A stretch of 64,000 bases of DNA from assembly GCA_905221605.1 (NCBI GenBank), contig CAJNDS010002146.1, positions 1 through 64,000 on the forward strand, read 5' to 3'. The translations under genes and the position numbers were made by a program. The notes under the pieces were generated by a model. That model was not told the DNA's origin. It saw only the letters and a list, made by a program, of their open reading frames with translations, and did no database searches. Below are positions 47,903 to 58,600 of this stretch, one piece after another (the first letter of the stretch is position 1; each line of letters starts with the position of its first letter). The stretch comes from Symbiodinium natans (lineage: Eukaryota > Sar > Dinophyceae > Suessiales > Symbiodiniaceae).

Positions 47903-50900
47903 CCTGGTTGTCATAGCCGCCTTCGCCGTAACCCTGGTCCTGGACGACAGTCTTTTCGGGGGGGTTGTTCAAAGATCTTCAAGGCGCTACGGAAGGCTTA
48001 CAGGGTTTCAACGGGCTTTCTTTGGGGGTGGGTTTTGCCGTTGAGGTTCAGGAGGCTGGGGCTGCGCGAACAGAATTGCATGATGGGGGCTGAGCTCGAA
48101 AGTCTGTCGTTCTTCTGCGCTTCACAATGGTAGCTTTCTACGCCTTCGTGGATGCAAATCCGGACCTCAACCCGAATCAGGCTTGTGATTGCGCCAGTTA
48201 TGAGAACGATCTGCGAGCACCGAACCCTGAACCCGAAACCCTAAACCGCAAAAAGGTCTCCTCTGCTGGCATCATGGGGGGCGCCTCCTCCTGAGGCAGG
48301 AGACAAAGTGGGGTATTCAGGGCGGTTTCTTAAGCTTTAGGGCTCGACTCTCACTCTCGCGCACTTGCAGGCAGGAGGCTTCGATGTGTATCGGTTCTCT
48401 GTGAGTTAGTGTTATGCCCTGTGCCCTTCACGACAAGAGAGTTACCACAATACAGCCCATCAGCTGCACAAGGCCACAGGCTCTCTTCTGTTCTACAACA
48501 GGTCAGACCTTTGTGTCCTTCTAGCATCTTCCCTCGCAGCAAGAACGCGCACCAGCAAGGCAGTTTCTCAGTTTCTCAATCATGGTTTAGGGCTTGATTA
48601 TAGGGTTTTAGGTTTTTTTTTTTTAACAACCCTTCACTCCTTTTCGGGCGAGCTTGGTTTTAGGGTTTAGGGTTTAGGGTTCAGGGTTTAGGGTTTAGGG
48701 CTTAGGGTTTAGGATGACCAGAAGAAGCTGCGACCCGAGCAAGAAAGTCCTTCGGCTCGTGGACGATCACGTTGTCGGGCAGCTGCATCTTGGGTCCCAT
48801 CTTGCCTTCTGGGTCGTGCGACATCATGATCTTCACCTCAAGGGTTTAGGGTTTAGGGTTTAGGGTTTAGGGTTTAGGGTTTAGGGTTTAGGGTTTAGGG
48901 TTTAGGGTTTAGGGTCGGTTCTGGAGATTCTGGTTTAGGTCCGGCTGGAAGCTCCGACGGCGCCAGGGTGAGCTATACAAACTCCTTTCAGGTGGTACGA
49001 ACCTCATGGATCTTGCAGGAGAGCCTCGTTTGTCAGTCGAATCGATGTGGAGCAAGAGCCATGTGAAACCAAGAAACTGTATTTTCCTGCACTGAGTAGT
49101 GTCAGAGAGCCTTTAACTACGCCTGCTGCGGATTTGATAGTTAGATATTTGTTGGAGTATGTCGTGCGTTGCTGGTCTTGCAGATCTTTTCGACTCGAAA
49201 CGAAGGTGAAGCATTGCCACCTGCAACGAACATGCGCCGAGCCCACGCCAAACTCCGCAGCCAAACGCGGACACACCAAAGCCTTGAATCCGAATGGCCC
49301 TGGGAAGATACTCCCCCAAGACGAGACGAAAGTTCCAAGGGGCCTTGATCCCGATAGTTCCCTGTCGCATCTGCACGTGGCGCACGGCCTCAGAGATGTA
49401 GTGCCTGGACCGCAGCTCTGGGGCTCAGTGTGCGCTTTCTGAGCCTCGTACATGACATGTTTCGGGGTTCACCTACGACCTACAGGTCCTCGCATGGACC
49501 CAGAAGGGAAATATACAGCACTTTGATCAACTACCATTTGCCTTGTGCACGGCTTGTGTATACAAGGTATGCAGTGAAGTGCTGCGAGCTCCTGCTCCCA
49601 AAGTGCGCGTTCCACCGCTTTGGCCTCGGGCACGCCTAACATCGTCGGCGCGCAAGTCTAATTCCGCCCTGCCCCCGTCCATCACCTGTGAGAATACTTG
49701 AACCGCCCCTGGACCTATATCTGATGCTAGAGGGGTGGGGGGGGGGCCTCGGCCCCCTTAGAGACTACAAAGTACAGCCATTGAGCAGCACGGGGCCCTA
49801 CTTGCAGGGTCCCCTCAAGACTCAGGATACTGCAGCGCAGGGATCCACAGAAGCTTCTTGAAGACTGGCCCAACCCGAAACTCCCAACCCCTACAGCCGA
49901 AACTCCCCAAAACGGGTGCCTCTTGGGCTCGCCAGTGGAGATAAGGTAGCCCTGCCTTCGCAACCATCGGAGGGCGCCGATTCTTGGGGCTTGAGGCTGT
50001 TCGAGGTTATGTCTGCTTCTGTTGTTATCGTTAATGACCATTTTTCTTCTTGTTGCTGCTGATGCTACTGCTGTCGCTTGCTTGTGTCTAACCCTGAATT
50101 GTGGCAAAGCAAGGAAGTCGCTAGCACTGCTTCCGGTGATATCAGAAGCAATACGTAAGCGCATATCTAGTTGAAATGGCTCAGAAGCCCTGCAGGGTTG
50201 CGATGCTCAACACAGTCAAAGTCATTGATACGCCCTGTACCAAAGACGCTGCTACAAGACGTGGCAGGAAGACCCAGCTCACTCAAGCTGCCCCGACAAG
50301 AATCAGGATTTGGGCATAGGGCCCAGTGTCCTTTTTGGTAGGGCCCTGTGGCGCCTGAACTTCATCGCCTTGGCTCGCTGTGCACGGAGCTTGCCGCTGA
50401 TGATAACCTCCACGCCCTTGGCGCCATTCTCCATGATGAACCTGCAAGCAAGCACTGTACCATTATGTGGATGCTTTGCCACCCGCCCTTGAAAGGGTTT
50501 GAGGTTTTAGGTGCAGGGAAGCCCGCAGGGCCCTTGACTTTATAAGGGGTGCACATCCCTCAGCTCCACGGAATTCGGGTGGGCCACTGCCGCCCCCTTC
50601 ACTGATTCATGGGCCATGGCATGGACATGCGCCGCGCGCCTCAGCACACCATAGCAGGCGCGGCGCACGGCCAGGCCTCCGATGAGCTTGAAGCCTGGGC
50701 GGGTCGTTCATGGGTAAGTCGTGAACTCCAGAATCCAGAAACCTTGCTGTACAGCAGATTTAGCTTGAGCTTCATGTTGGGGTCTCGCACGCGGTGCGAT
50801 GCAGCCTTCAGGACGCTTGCTGTTGCCTCCGGCACATCGAGCTGTTAGGAGGTCCGCAACACACAAGCCACAGACGAAAGCAGCTTGAGGTCCATGGAAA

Positions 50901-53900
50901 AGGGTGGAAGTGCTGTGGTATTTCGAACTTGGGTCTGCCGATGTCTGTCGTGTTGACCTTTCAACCTTGCCTAGACCCCAAACCCTCAACCCTAAAGGCC
51001 CCAACAGCCTCTTACCTTGCACTAAAAATGGATAGCAGCGATAATGACAATTATACATTATACAATATTTAAAAACAAAATTTATATATATATATATATA
51101 TCATCGAGAATAACAGTAAAAGCTAACTGTACCAACAATGAATATATAATAATAATAATAATAATCATTATTATTATTACTATTATACTAATAATAATCA
51201 TAATAATTATACTGAGGGCCTGGGCATGCTGGGGCCTCCGACGCAGCGACTCGCACTGAGCCATGGCGCAGCTCGCGCGGTTCCTGGGGGGCATCTTTTT
51301 TTGGGGGATCCTTAATGGGGATTCTAATAGGGGGTACTATAATCCCTATTGAGAATAGGGACTTTAATATGGGGGTACTATAGTATAAGGAGGAGCATCT
51401 CAAGTTCAGGGGCTCTTTTTTTCGGCCCGCCTTAGGGTTCTAGTGGTTTTTAAGGGGTCGGGATGCTTGGGGTTTCAACTCGGTTGGAGGTCTATTCTTT
51501 GATTTTGGGGTCGGGGGTGGGAAGGGTGGGGGTTTACTTGTTTTGGTGAGGGGTGAGAGTTAGCATGGCTTGAGGACCCTCTTCAGCCATTCCCATGAGG
51601 TGGGATGGTGGAAAAATCTTCGTTGAACTGAACCCCTGGCCCTTTTACAACCCTCTTTTGCGTCCAGGAATCCTACCCCTTTTGATTGTAAACCCAAACT
51701 CCCCTCTCTCTCCAAATCCCCAAACCCTTGTCCCCGAATGCTGTTAACCCCCTGGTGCCAAGCGACTCCACACGCTCGGCGAAGAGCTCCACGCTGTTTT
51801 CAGGGAACCCGAAGCGCTTCTGGACCTGCGAATCGAAAGTCTCGGAATAGCAAAAGTCGGGTTAGTTCAAGCTGGGTGGTTGAGCCATTAAGTCAGCAAG
51901 AACGTTGTGCCCTTTTCAAAGAAACTTACTCCTCCAGCCGCAAGAGCCCTCCTATGCATTACGAGACTCAGGCTTCCGAAGTTCCGGCTTCCCAGCTGCA
52001 CAGAAGAGCGACCGAAAGATGAGCACGACCTTGGCCCTAGATTTTTACTAACCCTAAACCCTAAACCCTATTAGCCCACTACCCAAAGTCCAACAGCCAA
52101 TCAAATCCCAGACGAAAAAACTGAGAAAGCTGATGGCCCTGGCTCCAAGATGCTGGCCACCTAATATAGGGGTCGGAGAAACTGCGAACAGCTTATGGTC
52201 CCTTGATAAGAATACTACAATAACCCCCCCAAAAACCCTATTCCGACTATTCAGGCCCCTATAGCAGAAACCCACCAAGATGAGCTCTCAAGCTTTGCAA
52301 ACCCTAGCCCTGCCAGGGCAGTGAGCTCTCGGATGCGTCGGCCCTTCTCGCCCAGAACCTCGCGGGTCCTGCGCCGGTGGGGGAAGGGGGGGTGGGGGAG
52401 TGGGGGGGGTGGGGGGAGGGGGGGAGGGGTGCGATGAGGAACCTTGAACTTCTGGCCCCTTTTTTGGACCCTGAACTCGGGTGTACCTCAACCTAGCTGA
52501 GTGAGAGCGAGAGACAAACAGAGAGAGACAGAGACAGAGAGAGAGAGAGAGATACATAGAACAATGCTGTCCCCCCAAACCCCACCCCCCCCAACCTGTT
52601 TTTGAGCACGGGCTTTGGACGTACACCAGCAAACTTGAAACCGAACTCATTGCACAGCTTCTGAATTTAGGTATCAGGCTCAGGGACTTTACAACGAGCC
52701 ATGTGCAGTTCGCAATAAACCCCAAACCTTTTTGCTACTGGGCTGAAGGTCTAGCCAGTCTCCAGACCTCAATCTTCTTGACCGAGGCTGACATGCAAAA
52801 AGCCCTGATGCTTGCATCCAGGCTTAAGCCGCTTGTAAGAACTATACTGTAGCATAGCAGCCATAGCAAAAGCATGCACGGAATAACGTCAGCCAACAGA
52901 CAAACCTGCACGGATGCGCCTACGTTCTTCCTTGAGTGCGAGGCGCTGTGCTCTGTGCTGATTCCGTAGAATTTGTATAGACTCAAGCTGGAAGGCAGGC
53001 TCACTCTGACGGAGATCCTTGAACGAACCATGTCGAACGGTGGGTTGACCCGCACGTGGTGGTATCATGGATTGATCTGACCCTGAGGTTCGTAAAGTAA
53101 CTTCCGATGGTGCAGCACGTTCCTGCACTAAAAGTCTGCGATCAAAGTCAGTCACTTCCCGAATGACCGTCTGAAGAGCCTCCTCGTATCTCTGCACGAG
53201 AGCTTTGCATTGTCGTTCGGAGAGTAGTTCTTCATATGTCTGAGTGCTCACATGACAAGCCTTGACGCTCTGATGGCTTTCCCGGGAACAAGTCTGGGAG
53301 CTGCGCGCGGCCTCATCCGATTCCTGAAGGTTCAGTCCCTCGAACAGGCTGATTTTTCGTTTTGGTTTTCCGGTGGAGTCTTCAACCAGTTCTCGCAGCA
53401 CCTGATTCAGCTTTGGAGTGGCGGAAGCGCATCCCAACTTAGAAGAAAGACGCAGCGCGTAAGCCAAGCAGGATACCAAGCTCCTCCGGAGTTTTCCTTC
53501 TCCGTCATCCATGGCAGCAAAGGAATTCCTAATTAGAAATGCTCACTAGAGCCTCGTAGCCAAGATGTCTTGAGCCGTAGCCAAACCTTAAACCCTAAAC
53601 CTTAAACTCAACCCCAACCCCTATAAACCTTAAACCCTGAACCCAGGCACCGTGTGACAGGTTAGAAACCCTAAATCTCGAACCCTGACCCAACCCTGAC
53701 CCAAACCAACCGCACCACAGGAGGGGGGGGGGGGGGATGCAACCCATCAGAATATGTGATTATATAATGATAAAACACCAATACAGATACACACTTTATT
53801 ATACACATACATATACAGTATAAGTATAAGTATAACCACACACACAAAAGAAAGACTTGTTCATTCATTTAAATAAATATAAATAAAGAAATAAATAAGT

Positions 53901-55270
53901 AATATGTATATATGTATATATATTCATTAGTTTTTTTATATATACATACACATACTTATTTACGTGCTTTTTATGAATGTGATTAAAAAACAAATATATA
54001 CATATATATATATATATTAATTAATTTAGTTATGTATTTATTCATTTTATCTACACACATACACACGCCAGCGTATAGGGGGGGAGCCTTGGGACGGCCT
54101 GGGAACCTAAACCTGGAGCTTAGCAGCCCGAGGCGCAGCACAAGCGAGTACCAAAAGAAACTGGGCTGGGATTTTATGGGGCTTAGGTTCGGGATTTAGG
54201 GTTGAGGGTTTGGGAGTTAGGGTTTAGGGTTTGGAATTTAGGGTTTAGGGACTATTTGGGGCGACACAAACAAGTGCTGGGCCTGGTCGCCCGGATGATG
54301 ATCTCCGTGCGGATGGGGGTCACGCGAACCTCCACAACACAAGCGAGCGGATGGCAAACGCCACAAATTCTAAGTCGCTAAGCCAAGAGACGCATGACCC
54401 CACCACCTGATGTGAAACTGGCCCCCCCAACTTCTGCATCCTGTTTTTGCTTCCGGTCTCTAAGCGAGACAGGCCTGCAGCCAAAAGGCATCCTTGAACC
54501 CTTAACTTCAACCTTAGCTTCTTCAAACCCTGAACTGATCCCTGAAACTTCAGTAAAAGCGCTAGCATCTTAGGCTTCGCCCGAAAATTCAGAGGGGTTG
54601 CAAACTTCTCGCTTGCGCCTCGACGCCGGCGTAGCCATCCTGTTCAGGGGCTGCTGCGGGCATCACTCCGCGCGCTTGCGACTCGAGGGAAAGCCACGGA
54701 GTATGGGTCTAATCACCCTATAATAACCCTAAAACCCTCGAACAACTGTAATAAACCCCATAAACCGCGCTCCAGCAGCAGCTTGCACGCCGGCCCGAGC
54801 TCAACGTCTCATACTGAACATGTGGCCGAAACTCAACACTAAATCTTGTGGTTCGCATGCAAGCAGTACAATCGTTCTATTTCTGCATATTCAATCAAAA
54901 GCGTCAATTTAGAAGTGCCTACAGCTCCTCGGAGCTACGGAAAACACAGTGCCTTGGTGGTTTTGCAAACCCACCTGGCTGACTGCCTCCATAGTAGGCT
55001 GCGTCCCCCAAACCCCCCTGAACCCTTCATGGCCTCTCCCAGCGTTCGTGCCAGGAATTCGTTGAGCTCTGCATTGAAGACGCCGTCGGCGACGAACTTC
55101 CTCTTCTTGGACACCTGCCCCATGCGTGTCACAGTCTGCAGGACTCAGTGGTGATTCTTCTGAGGGTCTCAGTGGAGCCCGGTTTTACACCCACAAAAAA
55201 GTTCTGACCAGGGTTCAGGGGTTGTGGTTCGAACCCAGGGCCCGCAACCTCTCGCCTGGGCGGAGCTCAT
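47903..55270 (-). CDS. RPS3: Ribosomal protein S3 (uS3), downstream tandem copy (copy B)
   Basis: Small-subunit protein at the mRNA entry site. Exons (minus): 55270-55256 (ATG, MSSAQ), 55114-55034 ([13 protein letters not shown]), 54639-54619 (DGYAGVE, 21 nt), 54329-54283 ([15 protein letters not shown]), 52368-52314 ([20 protein letters not shown]-domain loop), 51825-51764 ([14 protein letters not shown]), 51283-51243 ([13 protein letters not shown]), 50694-50640 ([17 protein letters not shown]), 50441-50355 ([20 protein letters not shown]), 49955-49920 ([11 protein letters not shown]), 49404-49344 ([20 protein letters not shown]), 48836-48750 ([20 protein letters not shown]), 48290-48261 ([10 protein letters not shown]), 47939-47903 ([12 protein letters not shown]). 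All phases agree. Donors: 11 GC, 2 GA, 1 GT. The last exon is unresolved. A candidate acceptor at 47,472 gives a 30-residue tail ending at 47,380, and read-through of the 47,903 donor gives a stop near 47,876. An internal ATG at 55,123 exists, but CAG^GTGTCC is the same acceptor as in copy A, so I prefer the 15-nt first exon. Confidence 0.95.
48660..48712. repeat. Telomere-like array in RPS3 copy B intron
   Basis: About seven TTTAGGG units with two variants (TTCAGGG, CTTAGGG), located 38 bases below the exon 48836-48750, in the intron downstream of it in the gene sense. Confidence 0.9.
48841..48915. repeat. Perfect (TTTAGGG)10 abutting an RPS3 splice acceptor
   Basis: Ten consecutive perfect TTTAGGG units, the longest clean run in the window. 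In the gene sense it is (CCCTAAA)n, ending CCCTTGAG^GTGAAG, so the array forms the very 3' end of the intron before the exon starting at 48,836. Confidence 0.97.
51301..51404. mobile_element. MITE-like palindromic element, family 1
   Basis: ATCCTTAATGGGGATTCTAA then TAGGGGGTACTATAATCCCT face each other. The right end keeps ATAGTATAAGGAGGAGCATC, while the left terminal GGGATGTTCCCCC block is lost. It lies 18 bases above the start of the RPS3 copy B exon 51283-51243, inside the preceding intron. Confidence 0.6.
52889..53512 (-). CDS. Hypothetical 207-aa protein nested in an RPS3 copy B intron
   Basis: An uninterrupted ORF ([10 protein letters not shown] to RIRAGLSVG) lies on the same strand as RPS3 copy B, in the 1.9-kb intron between exons 54329-54283 and 52368-52314. 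The middle (about residues 94-130, [16 protein letters not shown] to [11 protein letters not shown]) is helical and coiled-coil-like; the ends are Ser/Arg-rich. No family is recognised. The corresponding intron of copy A has no such ORF. It could be a retroposed intronless gene, an exon of an overlapping transcript (CGTGCAG^GTTTGT at its end looks like a donor), or a long chance ORF. Its length and amino-acid composition favour real coding origin. Confidence 0.45.
   Translation of the reverse strand: MDDGEGKLRRSLVSCLAYALRLSSKLGCASATPKLNQVLRELVEDSTGKPKRKISLFEGLNLQESDEAARSSQTCSRESHQSVKACHVSTQTYEELLSERQCKALVQRYEEALQTVIREVTDFDRRLLVQERAAPSEVTLRTSGSDQSMIPPRAGQPTVRHGSFKDLRQSEPAFQLESIQILRNQHRAQRLALKEERRRIRAGLSVG
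53750..54065. repeat. AT-rich (TATA/TATG/AAATAAAT) block in RPS3 copy B intron
   Basis: Mixed ATATAC, TATG and AAATAAAT repeats. It is unlike the surrounding GC-balanced DNA and similar in style to the blocks at 46,435-46,475 and 63,000-63,900. Confidence 0.9.
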
Positions 55271-55676
55271 GGCTTCGAGTCGAGGGGGAGCAGCCCAGAA
55301 TCTGCGGACTTGAGACCTACACCCTGCGGGTGCTGCTGGCATGCGCTGTTGCAAATGCAGGCGGGAGGGACGGCACGTGGTCCCTTTAATGAAAACGCAA
55401 CGCACGCCGTGTGGTCAAGATCAACAACCTTTACACTTTCACAGACGATGGCTTCCTGTCGCTTGTAACCTGTGAGTATTAACGAGACTAACGAGACCTT
55501 CAAAGAGAATATTCCTTGGCTAGCTTCCTATCGTGTGTTGATGGGCTCCCACATGTCGAGCTCCTTGAGGTGGTGCCTTTCTGCAAGGGCATCACAGGCC
55601 CCGGACTGAAGTCGCGGTCTGCGTGTTTTCGCCCGCAGTCGTTTCTGAGTCGCCGCACTCCGATTTCGATTCTCGA

Positions 55677-58600
55677 TCAGTAGCCTGACGCAGGGATTCA
55701 TCCTCATGCGGTATGTGCCTTAAAAGCACTAAAAGGCCTTTTTTTTGCATCCGGACTGCCGGAGCCAATCAGCCAGAGCACTAAAGGCCTAAAACCCTAA
55801 ATCCCATAATAAGCTCGGCCCAAGGGCCCTGGTTGTCGTAGCCGCCCTGGTTGTCGTAGCCCTGGTTGTAGCCCTGGTCCTGCCCGGCACAAGTCAGTGC
55901 AGGCACGAGCACGGAAGGTGAAAGAGGCTCTGAAGCTCAGCGTTCAGGGTTCATGGGCTCAGGACTTAGGATTGAAGGTCTGGGTTTCGACCTGACGAAC
56001 TGCTAATTATTGGTACTAGGCTTGGGATCCAGGGCATAAGAGCCCTGAAGCTTATAAGTCGGTTCAAATAGTCTGTGCCGGAGCTTGAGGCTGTTTCCAG
56101 GTCATTGACCATGCTGGCGTACACCACCTGGGAGGATCAAAGAGGTTCCTGTCGCTCAGCAGAAGCGCATGAGCTCTCAGCTTGAGATCGTGAGTTTGAG
56201 GGTCCAAGGGGCGGGCACCACATCGAAGTAGGCTTAGATCATAGGTCTTGTGGGCGATATCGCAGGAGCCGGATTTGCATGGGCATAGGGAGCGGGCACA
56301 GGCGTAGGCACTTGCTCAAATTTGCTTGATCGCGCGACCTCGGGCTTAAGTACTTTGGACTGGATTCCATGGCAGAGATGCTCCACCTGCCCCCTTTGCA
56401 TCTGGGCTCGCTGTGATAGCCCCTGCCCCCAATCCCAAGGCAGCACCAAGATGATGCTCAAAAACAACATCCTTTCAAAACGCCCCGAACTCCTCAGCGG
56501 GCGGCATCATCGGCGGGGCCTCGTCCTTCTTCGGGGGCCGAATTACAGGGAACTGCGGCTACTTAGGCCTTCGGGGGGATGTGCAGCTGTTCGCGGTCCA
56601 GGTTTATGGCTCATATCCCAAAGATGACGGTTCAAAGGCCTGCGCGGTTGAGAACCCCTAAGCCCTAAGCATCCCGAAGTTGAAGTTAGGGCAGTTAGAG
56701 GGAAAATCGCACGATACGGAGGGTACCAAGAACTCTTTCTAACACACCTCTTGATAAGAAAGCTGACGACGGCACCTCCCGAAGACACGCGGCTAGCCGT
56801 TTCTGCCACGGCGAAATCATCGCAACGGAGTCCCCCTCAACCCCTGAACCCAGAATCCCCAGAGGCATCCAGTGGGCTCCCATCCATTCCCCCCTCTCCG
56901 TCACCCCTAATTACGCCTGAAATCCTACGCGAAGGCTTATGGACCGTCAGGGAACAGGTTTATTGGAAACCCCCCCTCACCCAGGTTGCACAACCTTACA
57001 ACCCCAAACACCTTACAACCCCAAACCCGAAAAAAAGGATGTGTGTGGGGGGGGGGGGGGGTGCCTTCGGCTCATGCACGATCACGGCATCCGGCAGCTG
57101 CATCTTCGGACCCATCTTTCCTTCGGGGTCGTGGGACATCATGATCTTGACCTCAGGGCTTCGACTCGAGGGTTTAGGGTTTAGGCTTAAGGGTCAGGGG
57201 GCCTTCGGGGTTGTTCTGAAGGGTGTAGGCTTCGGGGTGAACAAGGCTCCGATGCTGTTGACCTGCCGGACCTGCCGGCCAGGAAATACTTTTCGTGGCC
57301 CTGAAGAGGAGATGCTTCACAGCACGCGCAAAGCTACAAAAAACCCACTGCTTTGTGAGAGGGAGAGGCAGGGGAACAAAGGACATCAACTCTGAAGAAG
57401 AGGCTCTGGGGTTTAGGGCGAGGGCTTGTTGTAGTGTTTTGGGGTTTTTTGGGGGGGCTTTTTCGGGTTTACAGAGAGTTGATTGTCGGAGCTAGAGCTG
57501 CAGAAGCCAACTTCATCCTTACGCTCCATGCCAGCCTTGATCCCGATCGTGCCCTGTCGCATCTGCACGTGGCGGACGGCCTCCGAGATGTAGTGCCTCT
57601 CTGCAAGAACTCCGCTCTTTTTATCTGAGCTTTTCAAGAGGTGCTGTGTGCCTAATTCAAGCTTCAATCGTAACCGTCTATTGCAACATGGCTGCCTGAT
57701 TCTGTGAGCACCTCTCACTTTCAGGCGGAATTTGCAACGCCAACGATCGTGAAAGAGCTGTAGCTGCTTAACACCCGTTTGCAGAACTGTCGTCGCAGTC
57801 GCAGTCGATAGTCTTAATTGCAGAATCAAGAGCCCTGGAACCCTGACTTGAAGGCTCAGGGGTATTTGGTACCAGTAAGTCGGGTAACAAACGGTCATAG
57901 GCAGAGGCAAGTGATTCAGGTGCACATCTGAAGCTGAACGTACCCAAAGCTACCCATCAACAGGCACATGGGCACTCAGCCTCTTTGGCTCACCAGTGGA
58001 GATCAAGTAGCCCTGCCTGTGATGCAGCTACTCTCTGTCAGCGGACTCAGCGGACTTTCAGACATCTGCGAAAGTGCTCCGAGAGAAAGGCCCCTGTGCA
58101 TTCGAAGCACTGAGAATGCTAAGCTCTCCGGAACCGGACAGCAACGGCACCAAAGCCTCGCTACAGCACGCCGTAACCCCTCCACATTGAAACGTCAACC
58201 TGACCCACAACAAAAAGAAAAACCCTGCACTCCAACTCTAATCTGTGGGGCGCGCTCAAAGCAGAATCAAAATCTGAGCCTTACAGCGTCTGTAGGCCAT
58301 TGATGCTTGTGAGAACACTGCAAGACTTCTTTCGCGGTTTTAATGTTCAGGGCTACGAAGCAGGTTGCGCCTGAACTTCATGGCCTTTGCTCGCTGCGCG
58401 CGGAGCTTTCCGCTGATGATGACCTCCACACCTTTGGCGCCATTCTCCATGATGAACCTGCTGATCTCTACGGGGCCCGGCTCGAAGGAGGGCTTGAGCT
58501 TGGCTATAGCCCTGTGGCCCTTAACCCCTACACCCCTCCAAGTCTCCCCCCTACAGCAGCCCCTTGAACCGGGACACCTGACGAGGTAGACATCTAAGCA

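Noticed and set aside
48841-48915. Chromosome end
   Set aside because: The TTTAGGG tracts are short, in both orientations, interstitial and flanked by exons, so they are not a telomere.
55121-55123. ATG at 55,123 as the RPS3 copy B start
   Set aside because: The sister gene has no ATG there and both use CAG^GTGTCC as acceptor. Upstream ATG exons reading MS(G/S)AQ with GC donors exist in both copies.
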